Shown here one piece after another: positions 8,973 to 18,876 of a DNA stretch of 64,000 nucleotides. The stretch spans positions 124,001 to 188,000 of the forward strand of contig CANJRD010000005.1 in assembly GCA_947476695.1 (NCBI GenBank), read 5' to 3'. The notes beneath the pieces are model-generated. The model searched no databases. It was given only the letters and a program-made list of their open reading frames with translations, and was not told the DNA's origin. Position 1 is the stretch's first letter; each line of letters opens with the position of its first letter. The position numbers were made by a program, and so were the translations under genes. The DNA is from Rhodospirillaceae bacterium. GTDB lineage: Bacteria; Pseudomonadota; Alphaproteobacteria; Rhodospirillales; Rhodospirillaceae.

Positions 8973-9779
8973 GTGCCCTCACGCGCCTCTCGCGCCCTCG
9001 CCCTCATCGCCGCACTCACGCTGTCGGCCTGCGCCACGCGGCCGACCGATCCGGCGGCATTGCGCGCCTATGAAGAAACCAACGACAAGTGGGAACCGCT
9101 GAACCGGACCATGTTCGATGTCGATCAGGCCTTGGATGCGGCTCTGATTCGTCCCGTGGCCTGGACCTATCGCAAAGTGACGCCGGAGCCCGTGCGGGAT
9201 GGCGTGAGCAACGCCCTCACCAACATTCGCTCGCCGGTCGTCTTCCTGAACGATCTCTTGCAAGGCCAAGGCACACGCGCGGCGATCACCATTGCGCGGT
9301 TTGTCGTCAATTCCACCCTCGGCATCGGCGGCCTGTTCGATGTCGCCAAGAGGATGGGCACACCCGGCCATGGCGAAGATTTCGGCCAGACGCTCGCTGT
9401 CTGGGGCGTGGGCGACGGCACGTTCCTGTATCTGCCGCTCCTCGGACCGACGAGCGTCCGCGACGGCTTTGGCCTGGGCGTCGATGCATTCGCCTTCGAT
9501 CCGTTCTCCTGGTACTCGTACAACCCGCACAACAATCAGTCGGTGCAGTGGTACCTGCTGGGCGCGCAGCTGGTCGACGCCAAGTCGAGCACCATGGCGA
9601 CGACGGACGAGTTGAAAAAGTCGTCCATCGACTACTACGCCGCCCTGCGCTCGGCTTATCGCCAGTATCGCGCCAGGGAAATTCGCAACGGCGCGCCCGC
9701 ACCGGCAGGCAGCATGCCGGCGTTTGACGACGAAGAGGGCGATCCCTTCGCCCCGGAAAAGCCACAGGCGCCGAAGTAA
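8973..9779 (+). CDS. mlaA: MlaA/VacJ-family outer-membrane lipoprotein
   Basis: A 268-residue lipoprotein of the Mla system, which removes mislocalised phospholipids from the outer leaflet of the outer membrane. The signal peptide ends in a lipobox (LSAC, lipidated Cys about residue 20). Family motifs include DKWEPLNRTMFDVDQ, NIRSPVVFLNDLLQG, TLGIGGLFDVA and DFGQTLAVWGVGDG. The start is a GTG at 8973; it places the lipobox at the normal distance. mlaC follows 33 bp downstream. The transporter genes mlaDEF are not in this window. Confidence 0.92.
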   Translation: MPSRASRALALIAALTLSACATRPTDPAALRAYEETNDKWEPLNRTMFDVDQALDAALIRPVAWTYRKVTPEPVRDGVSNALTNIRSPVVFLNDLLQGQGTRAAITIARFVVNSTLGIGGLFDVAKRMGTPGHGEDFGQTLAVWGVGDGTFLYLPLLGPTSVRDGFGLGVDAFAFDPFSWYSYNPHNNQSVQWYLLGAQLVDAKSSTMATTDELKKSSIDYYAALRSAYRQYRAREIRNGAPAPAGSMPAFDDEEGDPFAPEKPQAPK

Positions 9780-9812
9780 GATTGGCCCGCCTGTCCCGCC
9801 TGAGGTGACCAC

Positions 9813-10430
9813 ATGAAACGACGCGACTTTATTGCCAGCGCCGCCCTGCTCTGCCTGATGCCGGAATTGGCGTTCGCGCAGGCCAAGAGTGCGTCGGACA
9901 CGATCAGCACCTTCGCGCAGGAAGGCATCGTCCAGATTCTCGAAGCGAAGATCAGCCCAGCCGAGAAGGCCGAGCGCTTCCGCGCACTGTTCAACAGGGA
10001 CTTCGACATCCCCGCCATCGCCCGCTTCGTGCTGGGACGCGCGGTGCGCACGGCCACCCAGCCGGAACAGGACCAGTTCCTCAAGGTGTTCGAGGACGTG
10101 ATCGTCTACACCTGGACGCGGCGATTCTCCGAGTACAACGGCCAAAGCCTGAAGGTCGCCGATACCGCGCCCGACGGTCCGGACGGCACGGTGGTGAACG
10201 CGCGCATCGTCGGCAACAGCGGCGACCAGTCGTTCGGCGTCGCCTTCCGCATGCGCCTGCGCCCCGAGGGCTGGCGCATCGTCGATGTGATCGTGGACGG
10301 CGTGTCGATGGCGATCACCTATCGCCAGGAATACGCCAGCATCATCGCCCAACAGGGCGGCATGCCCGGCTTGATCAGCCAACTTCAAACCCGCGCGAAG
10401 GAACTCGCCAAACAGCAGGGCGTGGGCTGA
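9813..10430 (+). CDS. mlaC: MlaC-family periplasmic phospholipid carrier
   Basis: A 205-residue MlaC/Ttg2D-family protein that ferries phospholipid between the MlaA complex and the inner-membrane MlaFEDB transporter. It has a cleavable signal with KRR at the N-terminus (MKRRDFIASAALLCLMP), followed by the family pattern FRALFNRDFDIPAIARFVLGR and VVNARIVGNSG. It lies directly downstream of mlaA, as in many alphaproteobacteria. The end is followed at once by a palindromic intergenic element that may terminate transcription. Confidence 0.9.
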   Translation: MKRRDFIASAALLCLMPELAFAQAKSASDTISTFAQEGIVQILEAKISPAEKAERFRALFNRDFDIPAIARFVLGRAVRTATQPEQDQFLKVFEDVIVYTWTRRFSEYNGQSLKVADTAPDGPDGTVVNARIVGNSGDQSFGVAFRMRLRPEGWRIVDVIVDGVSMAITYRQEYASIIAQQGGMPGLISQLQTRAKELAKQQGVG

Positions 10431-10441
10431 GTTTTATTGTC

Positions 10442-10484
10442 TGTCGTCCTCGGGCTCGACCCGCGGGTCAAGCCCAGGGTGACA
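10442..10484. repeat. Palindromic intergenic repeat, possible bidirectional terminator
   Basis: An almost perfect 43-bp inverted repeat: arms GGGCTcGACCCG and CGGGTCaAGCCC are adjacent at the centre and flanked by TGTC...GACA. It sits between the convergent mlaC and dctA genes. The sequence style (GTC-ATC-CTCGGGC...) resembles dispersed palindromes common in alphaproteobacterial genomes and is a shorter relative of the 118-bp repeats near 20.1 and 21.4 kb. Confidence 0.75.
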
Positions 10485-10490
10485 AAGCAA

Positions 10491-11762
10491 TCACGCCTCG
10501 TGCGGTGCCGCGGCGTGGCCGAGTTCTCGGCGTAGCTTTGCCATATCGAGTTCTTTTTCCCACCAGCTCACGAATACCGTCGCCACGCTGTTGCCGGTGA
10601 TGTTGGTGAGTGCGCGGCATTCGCTCATGAAGCGGTCGACGCCGAGGATTAGCGCCATGCCGGCCAGCGGGATATCCGGCACCACGGCGATGGTCGCGGC
10701 CAGCGTCACGAAGCCCGAACCCGTCACGCCGCTCGCGCCTTTTGACGAGATCATCGCCACGAGAAGGATGGTCGCAATCTGCATGGCCGACAGATCGGTG
10801 TTGGTGGCCTGCGCGATGAACAGCGCCGCCAGCGTCATATAGATGTTCGTGCCGTCGAGGTTGAACGAATAGCCGGCAGGCACCACGAGGCCGACCACCG
10901 CGCGTGCGCAGCCCAGGCGTTCGAGTTTTTCCATCAGCGCCGGGAGGGCGCTTTCCGATGAGCTCGTCCCGAGCACCAGAAGGAGTTCCTCCTTCAGGTA
11001 GACGATAAACTTCAGGATGCTGAATCCGAGGAAGCGCGTGATCGCGCCCAGCACCACCAGCACGAACAACAGCGCGGTGATGTAGAACGACGCCATCAGC
11101 TTCGCGAGCGGGATCAGCGCGCCGAAGCCATAGCGGCCGATGGTGAAGGCCATCGCGCCGAAAGCCCCGATGGGAGCCAGCTTCATGATGAAATGAATGA
11201 TACGGAAAACGACAGCGCCCAGCTGCTCGACAAGATTGCGCACGGGCGCGGCCTTCTCGCCAAGGGCGGACAGGGCAAAGCCAAACAGAAGCGCGAACAA
11301 CAGAACCTGAAGCACATCCCCCTTGGCGAACGCGTCGATGGGCGAGTTCGGGATGATGTTCAGAAGAAAGTCGACGACGCTTTGGCCTTTGGCCTGTGCG
11401 GCATAGCTCTCCACGGATTTGACATCAAGGGTCGCGGGATCGGCGTTGAAACCGGCGCCCGGCTTGACGATCAACGCCACCGCGACGCCGATCAGCAAAG
11501 CGATGGTGGACACGACCTCGAAATAGATGATCGCCTTGCCGCCCACGCGCCCCACGCGCTTGGCGTCCTGCATGCCGGCGATTCCAGTCACAACCGTGCA
11601 GAAGATCACCAGCGGGATGACCATCTTCGCCAGCTTGATGAACGCATCGCCCAGCGGCTTCATGGCGATGCCCCAGGCAGAGTTCAGCTCGCCCAGCACG
11701 ATGCCGAGCACAATCGCGACAATCACCTGAACGTAGAGAATCTTATAGAACGGCTGACGCAC
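10491..11762 (-). CDS. dctA: C4-dicarboxylate transporter DctA (DAACS family)
   Basis: A 423-residue sodium/proton symporter for succinate, fumarate and malate in the inner membrane. Visible signatures: the serine-rich re-entrant loop [10 protein letters not shown], the NLDGTNIYM helix, [14 protein letters not shown] and [16 protein letters not shown]. About eight hydrophobic helices are present and the length is close to E. coli DctA (428). The start is taken as the GTG at 11760-11762 because a strong GGGGAGGGG ribosome-binding site precedes it and [13 protein letters not shown] is the family start; an ATG 12 codons upstream (11798) lacks this. Confidence 0.92.
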   Translation of the reverse strand: MRQPFYKILYVQVIVAIVLGIVLGELNSAWGIAMKPLGDAFIKLAKMVIPLVIFCTVVTGIAGMQDAKRVGRVGGKAIIYFEVVSTIALLIGVAVALIVKPGAGFNADPATLDVKSVESYAAQAKGQSVVDFLLNIIPNSPIDAFAKGDVLQVLLFALLFGFALSALGEKAAPVRNLVEQLGAVVFRIIHFIMKLAPIGAFGAMAFTIGRYGFGALIPLAKLMASFYITALLFVLVVLGAITRFLGFSILKFIVYLKEELLLVLGTSSSESALPALMEKLERLGCARAVVGLVVPAGYSFNLDGTNIYMTLAALFIAQATNTDLSAMQIATILLVAMISSKGASGVTGSGFVTLAATIAVVPDIPLAGMALILGVDRFMSECRALTNITGNSVATVFVSWWEKELDMAKLRRELGHAAAPHEA

Positions 11763-11852
11763 GGCCGACCCCTCCCCAATCGCGTCGCACCGTGGCATCC
11801 TACATCCGGTCTCGCCAGTAAAAACCGGAGACCAGACTTAGGGGGTCGGATC

Positions 11853-12680
11853 ATGCTCACGCGACGTTCCACGCTTGCCGGCATCACATTCGCAGGAATA
11901 TCGCCGGTCGCTGCCGCCGCGGCTTCCGGGCTCGACCTGACAACGCCGGCCGGCAAGTTGCGGGCCTATGCCCAGATCCGCAGCCGCGCTGACGGCAAGC
12001 CGAGCTTCACTGTCTATCGCGGCACGATTTATGCGGTGCCGGACGGGCAGCCCGGCGTGCCGATCTTCGACGTCGAAGGATGTTCCTGGCACCGCACAGA
12101 ACGCATCGACGATACGCATTACAAGGCGTCCCTGGTCGAGGCCGGCTACTACCTCGATCGCGCGACCGGGCAACCGCTCGACATCTGGCGAAATCCCATT
12201 AACGGGCTGGACTGCAAGGTCCAGCACTACCGGACATTCCAATATTCGACACTGAGACCTGACGCGATAGAGCGGGCAGCCGCGCCTGCCCCCGGCATGC
12301 AGTTCCGCGGTGTCGTGCCGCCGGCCAATCAGATCGGCGATCAGGTTTGGATGCAGGAAGACCTGTTCGTGCGCATTCCGAACAAAGGCGTCGAAACCTT
12401 CGCCGATCCCCTGGAGTATTCAGGTCCGTTCGTGACGGCGACATCGCTCGCGACCTGGACTGCGAAGGTGACCGATCTGACATCCGGCGCGGGCTTCGTG
12501 CCCTCCACAATGCACTTCCAGACCGCGAACTCTTGGCGGCCGTTCATGCGCATGGGCACCACGCCCGGCATATTCAGCTGGCGCATGATGGGTGTGAAGC
12601 GGCCGACACGCGATGGTGTGCCCGCCGCGCTGCAAGCGCGGATTCTGAAGGACTACCCGGACTTCTTCGACCGTCTCTAG
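11853..12680 (+). CDS. DUF1838-family exported protein
   Basis: A 275-residue protein with a signal peptide containing twin arginine (MLTRRSTLAGITFAGISPVAAAAA). The body (KLRAYAQIRSRADGKPSFTVYRG..., VEGCSWHR, YLDRATGQPLDIWRNP, WRPFMRMGTTPG) looks like the DUF1838 family, whose function is not established. ATG 11853 has a GGGGG stretch 7-8 bp upstream. Its stop shares a CTAG with the stop of the convergent molybdenum hydroxylase gene, so the two 3' ends overlap by 4 bp. Confidence 0.75.
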   Translation: MLTRRSTLAGITFAGISPVAAAAASGLDLTTPAGKLRAYAQIRSRADGKPSFTVYRGTIYAVPDGQPGVPIFDVEGCSWHRTERIDDTHYKASLVEAGYYLDRATGQPLDIWRNPINGLDCKVQHYRTFQYSTLRPDAIERAAAPAPGMQFRGVVPPANQIGDQVWMQEDLFVRIPNKGVETFADPLEYSGPFVTATSLATWTAKVTDLTSGAGFVPSTMHFQTANSWRPFMRMGTTPGIFSWRMMGVKRPTRDGVPAALQARILKDYPDFFDRL

Positions 12681-14848
12681 CTGAGCGGCGTCGGACTGCC
12701 GCCCTCGGCGACCATCATGCCCGACAGGTGCAGCGGCAGCTTGCGCAGGCGTTGACCCGTCGCGGCGAAGATCGCGTTGGCGATGGCGGGCGCGATCGCC
12801 GGCACACCGGCCTCGCCCACGCCCGTCGGCGTATCGCCGCCTTGGATCAACTCGCATTCGATGTCCGGCATCGTGCGCAGCGTCACCATGCCGTAGTCGT
12901 TGAAGTTGGTCTGCGCGATGCCGCCCTTCTCGATGGTGATCTCGCCGAACAGCGCCGCCGAAAGACCGTAAACGATGCCGCTTTCGATCTGCGCCACGGC
13001 GCCGGCGGGGTCGATCACAATGCCGGGATCGAGGGTTGCCCAGACCTTGTGAACGCGCAGCTCGTTGTTCAGCACAGACACCTCGGCCACTTGGGCATAG
13101 GTCGAGCGGAAGCCAACGCCGAAGGCGATACCGAGGCCGTGGCCCTGCGGCAACTTGCGTCCCCAGCCGGACATCTTCGCGACCGCGTCGAGCACCTTGA
13201 GTTCGCGGTCCTTGCCCTTCAGCAAGTCGCGGCGCAGTTGGTACGGATCGCGGCCGGCGAGATGCGCAACCTCATCGATCGCACTTTCGGAGATGAACAG
13301 GTTCTGCGACAGACCTACGCTGCGCCAGAAGCCGACCGGCAGCAGTGCCGGGGCTTCGACCCACTCCGAACGCACGTTGGGGAACGCGTACTTCGCCCCG
13401 ACCAATCCTTCGGTTGCCGTGGCGTCGAATGTGCCCGGGGGCGCCATCTTCTTGGGCGCGATGATCGACTGCACGGCCGAGCGTGCATGCATCACGGTGA
13501 CGTTGCCCTTGTCGTCGATGCCCGCGCGAATGCGGGCGATAGCGGCGGGGCGGTAGAAGTCGTTCTGGATATCCTGCTCGCGCGTCCAGACCAGCCGCAC
13601 GGGCCACCCCTTCAACGCAACGGCGATCTGGAGCGTCTGAGTCTGATAGTCCATCTCCCATTTGCGGCCGAATCCGCCGCCGAGGAACGTCGTCTGCGCG
13701 GTCACCTTCTCGAGCGGCAGACCGGACATCTCAGCCGCCAATTTGCGCAAGGCGCCGGGCTGCTGCGTCGGCGCCCAGATCATCGCCGAGTCATCCTTGA
13801 TCAGCGCCGTCATGGCCATCGGTTCCATGCAGGCGTGCGCGAGGTACGGCGCTTCGTACGTCACGTCGATGGACTTAACCGACGCTTTCAATGCGGCGGG
13901 CACATCGCCTTCGTTGCCTTCTTTGCCGACGCGCGCCTTGCTGTCGTCATCCAGGCTCGCGCGCATCGCGGCGGCGATCTTGGCCGAGGTCAGCGTCGCG
14001 TCGCCACCGGTCCATTCGACTTGCAGCGCGTCGACGCCGCGCTTGGCCTGCCAATAGGTATCGGCCACCACGGCGACAGCCGTGATCGTCTTGTCGGGTC
14101 CGGCCAGCGGCAGGACCTTGACGATGCCCGACAGCGACTTCAGCGATGTTTCGTCGAAGCTCTTCACCGTCGCGCCAATCCGCGGGGCCATGGCGAGAGC
14201 CGCCGTGACAAGGCCCGGCAGCACAATGTCGGCACCATACTGCGCCGAGCCGTCGACCTTTTGCGGCGTGTCCTTGCGCAGAGCGGATTTGCCGATCAGC
14301 GTGAAATCGGCGGGCACTTTCAGCTTAGGTTCTTTCGGCACCGGCAGCTTGGATGCGGCGAGCGCGACTTGACCGTAAGTCAGCGCACGGCCGGAGGCTT
14401 CGTGCGTGACGCGTCCCGCAGTCGCGCGGCACTGTTCCGCCGGCACTTTCCAGCGCGCCGCAGCGGCAGCGACCAGCATCTCGCGCGCGGCGGCGCCGGC
14501 TTTGCGCATGTTGGCGTAGAACGAGATCGTGGAGGTGGAGCCGCCGACAACCTGGCGGCCGAAGGCTTTCTCGTCGCCGTAGGCCAACGTCACCGCGACC
14601 TTGTCGAAGTCGACTTCAAGTTCCTCGCACAGCACCTTCGGCAGCGTGGTGAAGATGCCCTGCCCGAGTTCAGCATTGGGGCAGACGACGCTGATGCTGT
14701 CGTCCGCGCCGATGCGCAAGTAAGCCGTGACGCTCGACGCCTCCGCCTCGGCGGCTTGCACGACGTGCGGCAAGGGCATGGGCAGCGCTATGACAAGACC
14801 GGCGAATCCGGCTGTCTTCAAAACTGAACGGCGACTAGGGCTATGCAT
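12677..14848 (-). CDS. Xanthine dehydrogenase-family molybdopterin-binding subunit (IorB-like)
   Basis: A 723-residue large subunit of the isoquinoline 1-oxidoreductase beta / aldehyde oxidase type, a periplasmic molybdenum hydroxylase. The Tat signal is clear (PSRRSVLKTAGFAGLVIALP). Cofactor motifs are GGGFGRKWEMD and, near the C-terminus, GVGEAGVPAIAPAIANAI with the catalytic Glu at about 679. ATG 14846-14848 has AGGAGG upstream. These enzymes normally need a small [2Fe-2S] subunit (IorA type) encoded next door, and none is present: the upstream neighbour is a GFA protein and the downstream one is DUF1838. The substrate is unknown. Confidence 0.88.
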   Translation of the reverse strand: MHSPSRRSVLKTAGFAGLVIALPMPLPHVVQAAEAEASSVTAYLRIGADDSISVVCPNAELGQGIFTTLPKVLCEELEVDFDKVAVTLAYGDEKAFGRQVVGGSTSTISFYANMRKAGAAAREMLVAAAAARWKVPAEQCRATAGRVTHEASGRALTYGQVALAASKLPVPKEPKLKVPADFTLIGKSALRKDTPQKVDGSAQYGADIVLPGLVTAALAMAPRIGATVKSFDETSLKSLSGIVKVLPLAGPDKTITAVAVVADTYWQAKRGVDALQVEWTGGDATLTSAKIAAAMRASLDDDSKARVGKEGNEGDVPAALKASVKSIDVTYEAPYLAHACMEPMAMTALIKDDSAMIWAPTQQPGALRKLAAEMSGLPLEKVTAQTTFLGGGFGRKWEMDYQTQTLQIAVALKGWPVRLVWTREQDIQNDFYRPAAIARIRAGIDDKGNVTVMHARSAVQSIIAPKKMAPPGTFDATATEGLVGAKYAFPNVRSEWVEAPALLPVGFWRSVGLSQNLFISESAIDEVAHLAGRDPYQLRRDLLKGKDRELKVLDAVAKMSGWGRKLPQGHGLGIAFGVGFRSTYAQVAEVSVLNNELRVHKVWATLDPGIVIDPAGAVAQIESGIVYGLSAALFGEITIEKGGIAQTNFNDYGMVTLRTMPDIECELIQGGDTPTGVGEAGVPAIAPAIANAIFAATGQRLRKLPLHLSGMMVAEGGSPTPLS

Positions 14849-14968
14849 GGTGGAGCCTCCTGGGGGAAACCAACGTCGCACGGCATCAGCACCCTCGCCC
14901 ATCCTCTAAGGATGCGTGGGTCGCCTCACGGACAGGACCGATGCAATAAACGCATCAAGCAGCGACCT

Positions 14969-15313
14969 CTAGGTATCTCGTCCGTTATACGGCGTGCGCT
15001 CGATTGTCGCGAGATCAAGACCTTCGATGCACCGAACGTTGATGGCCGCCGTCGGGTTGCCCTTGGGGTCTTTACCCTCACCGAAGGGCGCGCAACCGCA
15101 ACGCAGGCAAAAGTGGTGCTGAACGACATGCTTGTTGAAGGTGTAAGCGGCCAGATGGTGCTCCGGCACGTCGCACTTCAACTTGTCGCGGGGCACGAAC
15201 CAGAGGAGATAGCCCTTCCGGCTGCAATGCGAGCAGTTGCATTCGATCACCGGACCCGTCAGTTCCGCGTCGACCTCGAACGTCACGTCACCGCAGTGGC
15301 AACTGCCCTTCAT
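14969..15313 (-). CDS. GFA-family (CENP-V/Gfa) zinc protein
   Basis: A 114-residue protein of the glutathione-dependent formaldehyde-activating enzyme/CENP-V fold. Zinc-ligand cysteines are in the usual places: SCHCGDV near the N-terminus, ECNCSHCSRKG in the middle and CLRCGCAPF later. Most members have no demonstrated formaldehyde activity, so only the fold and zinc sites are claimed. It lies 11 bp downstream of the ettA stop region's opposite side (ettA begins at 17004 and ends at 15325), in the same direction, so it is likely read through from ettA. Confidence 0.85.
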   Translation of the reverse strand: MKGSCHCGDVTFEVDAELTGPVIECNCSHCSRKGYLLWFVPRDKLKCDVPEHHLAAYTFNKHVVQHHFCLRCGCAPFGEGKDPKGNPTAAINVRCIEGLDLATIERTPYNGRDT

Positions 15314-15324
15314 TGGCGAAATAC

Positions 15325-17004
<1,680 letters not shown>

Positions 17005-17097
17005 ACGGAGGTCCTGACGGGCTGGAAACGGCTGGAAATGTGCCTCGGGTTCTAGCCGAGGATTCGCCCCCGGACAATGCCGGGTCAGTTGCCGGCC

Positions 17098-18165
17098 CTA
17101 GACGGCGTCAGAACCCTTGCGGGCGACCCAGCGGACGCTCGCCCGCGCCACCAGGGGACCGAGCGCCAGGACCAGCAGGAACCGCGTGACCTGCATGGCC
17201 ATGACGAAGGGCAGGTTGACCTGTGACGACGACGCGATGATCGCCACGGAGTCCGCGCCGCCGGGGCTGGTGGCGAAATAGGCGGTCAGCATGTCGACGC
17301 CGGCGACGAGGTGCAGGACGTAAGCCAAGGCGCAGCACCCGCCGATGAGACCGAAGATCGCACCGATGATCCGCAGCGTCAGGCGTGCTGCATAGATGAC
17401 GATCTCGCGCGTGAAGCGCAAGCCGATGAACCAGCCAAATATGGAGTAACAGACCAGCAACAGCAGCGGCGGCAGCGTGATGGTTGTGACCCCGGCCACC
17501 TGCAACCCAGCGGACGAGAGCAGCGCCAGCAGGACCGCGCCCCCGGGCAGCTTGCTGCGCGCGCCGATGACGGCACAGGTCAGCGCGATGAGGACCGTGG
17601 CGGTGAACGGCTCGAACGGCACGGCATCGAACCAGCCAGCCGTGATCGGTGGCGGCTTGTCGGACACGATCCAGACACGGGCGATGATCGAGCCGACGGC
17701 GGCGACCAGCACCATGCGCAGGAACTGCATGAAGGCCACGAGGCGGATGTCGCCGCCGAAGGCTTCCGCCATCAGCACCATCACCGACGAAGCGCCGGGC
17801 GACGAGCCCCAGATCGCGGTCGTGCCGGGCAACATCTGCTTGCGCGCCATCTGCAGGCCGAGACCGGAGCAGATGGCGATGACCGCGAGGCCGGAGCCGA
17901 GGAACAACGGCCAGTGGCCGTACATCTCCGTCACGATTTCACGCGTGATGCTGCGCGCCATCAAGCAGCCGATGAAGGCTTGAGCGGTGATGAACACCCA
18001 ACGCGGCAGTACCACTTGCCCTTGGTTGGTGGCGACGAGCATGCCGGCCATCATCGCGCCCAGCAGCGCAGCGGCGGGCAGGCGGATGAGTTCGATCACC
18101 CAGATCAGGATGACCGTCAGACCAAACAGGATGGCCCACTGAAGGGCAAGCGGTAGTCCGCGCAG
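17098..18165 (-). CDS. AbrB/DUF4311-like inner-membrane permease family (AbrB family transporter)
   Basis: An integral membrane protein with about ten hydrophobic helices, of the AbrB (ammonia monooxygenase regulator-like) transporter family, with duplicated halves (GALLGAMMAGM-like and TSPGGADSVAIIA, SSPGASSVMVLMAE). The first standard start codon is GTG at 18097-18099, but this removes most of the first transmembrane helix. The frame is open back to the stop of the isochorismatase gene (same frame), and the 25 intervening codons encode a good first helix (LPLALQWAILFGLTVILIW). A CTG at 18163-18165 is preceded at 7 nt by AGGA, so I propose it as the start (355 aa). Confidence 0.75.
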   Translation of the reverse strand: MRGLPLALQWAILFGLTVILIWVIELIRLPAAALLGAMMAGMLVATNQGQVVLPRWVFITAQAFIGCLMARSITREIVTEMYGHWPLFLGSGLAVIAICSGLGLQMARKQMLPGTTAIWGSSPGASSVMVLMAEAFGGDIRLVAFMQFLRMVLVAAVGSIIARVWIVSDKPPPITAGWFDAVPFEPFTATVLIALTCAVIGARSKLPGGAVLLALLSSAGLQVAGVTTITLPPLLLLVCYSIFGWFIGLRFTREIVIYAARLTLRIIGAIFGLIGGCCALAYVLHLVAGVDMLTAYFATSPGGADSVAIIASSSQVNLPFVMAMQVTRFLLVLALGPLVARASVRWVARKGSDAV

Positions 18166-18174
18166 AGGGATGTC

Positions 18175-18741
18175 CTAGGTGAGTTGCAGGTCACTGCTGT
18201 CGGCCAGACGCGCGATGCGCGGGAACACGAACTTCATCGACGCCTCATGCGCCTCGCCCGACAGGCTGGAGCACGCGTCCTTCAGGATGACGAGGTCGTA
18301 GCCGTGTTCCCAGGCAGCACGGGCCGTGGATTCCACGCCCATGTGCGTCGCCACGCCGCCGAGCACGATCGTCTTGATACCGCGACGGCGCAGCTGCAAA
18401 TCGAGATCCGTGCCGAAGAACGCGCCCCACTGCCGCTTGGTGACCGTTATGTCGCCTTCCTGCTGGAGGCCCGGCGCGAGATCAGACCAGCCGGCGGGGA
18501 AACCGCCCTGCGGATGCGTGAGCGGCATATCGACGTTGGTCGGCGGCATGTCCTTGCCGGCGGTCTTTTCCCAGCCGACGTTGACCAGCACGACCGCAGC
18601 GCCGGCCTTGCGGAAGGTTTCCGCCAGCTTCTTGCCGCGCGCCAACAGCTCCTGGCCGGGGATCGGCGCCAGCGGATAGGCGAGAATGCCGTTCTGCAGG
18701 TCGATCATGACGAGGGCTGTGGTCTTGGGGTCGAGTTTCAT
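18175..18741 (-). CDS. Isochorismatase-fold cysteine-hydrolase-like protein
   Basis: A 188-residue isochorismatase-superfamily protein. Asp14 in MIDLQNG and Lys102 in VTKRQWGAF are the expected triad members. The position of the nucleophilic Cys (usually ATNxCVEST) is Gly135 in VATHMGVESTAR, so it is either an isochorismatase-type (Cys-independent) hydrolase or has another chemistry. The ATG at 18739-18741 has a CAAGGAG ribosome-binding site. Its stop is immediately followed by the permease gene in the same frame, so the two are surely cotranscribed. Confidence 0.83.
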   Translation of the reverse strand: MKLDPKTTALVMIDLQNGILAYPLAPIPGQELLARGKKLAETFRKAGAAVVLVNVGWEKTAGKDMPPTNVDMPLTHPQGGFPAGWSDLAPGLQQEGDITVTKRQWGAFFGTDLDLQLRRRGIKTIVLGGVATHMGVESTARAAWEHGYDLVILKDACSSLSGEAHEASMKFVFPRIARLADSSDLQLT

Positions 18742-18876
18742 GCGCGCGGCTCCTTGAGGGGCGATTGTTCACTTACTGGAATGCTTACCCGCAAACCGGT
18801 GCCCTACGGAAGCTCCGGCTTGGCAGAGGCTGACACCCTTGCTACCAGGGCAGACATATTCCGCCACGGTGCCCTC

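Noticed and set aside
12347-14827. A very long plus-strand open frame (over 800 codons) opposite the molybdenum hydroxylase gene.
   Set aside because: Its translation is Arg/His/Asp-rich with no recognisable domain and lies exactly antisense to a gene with clear Mo-cofactor motifs and a Tat signal. High GC at third positions creates such antisense frames.
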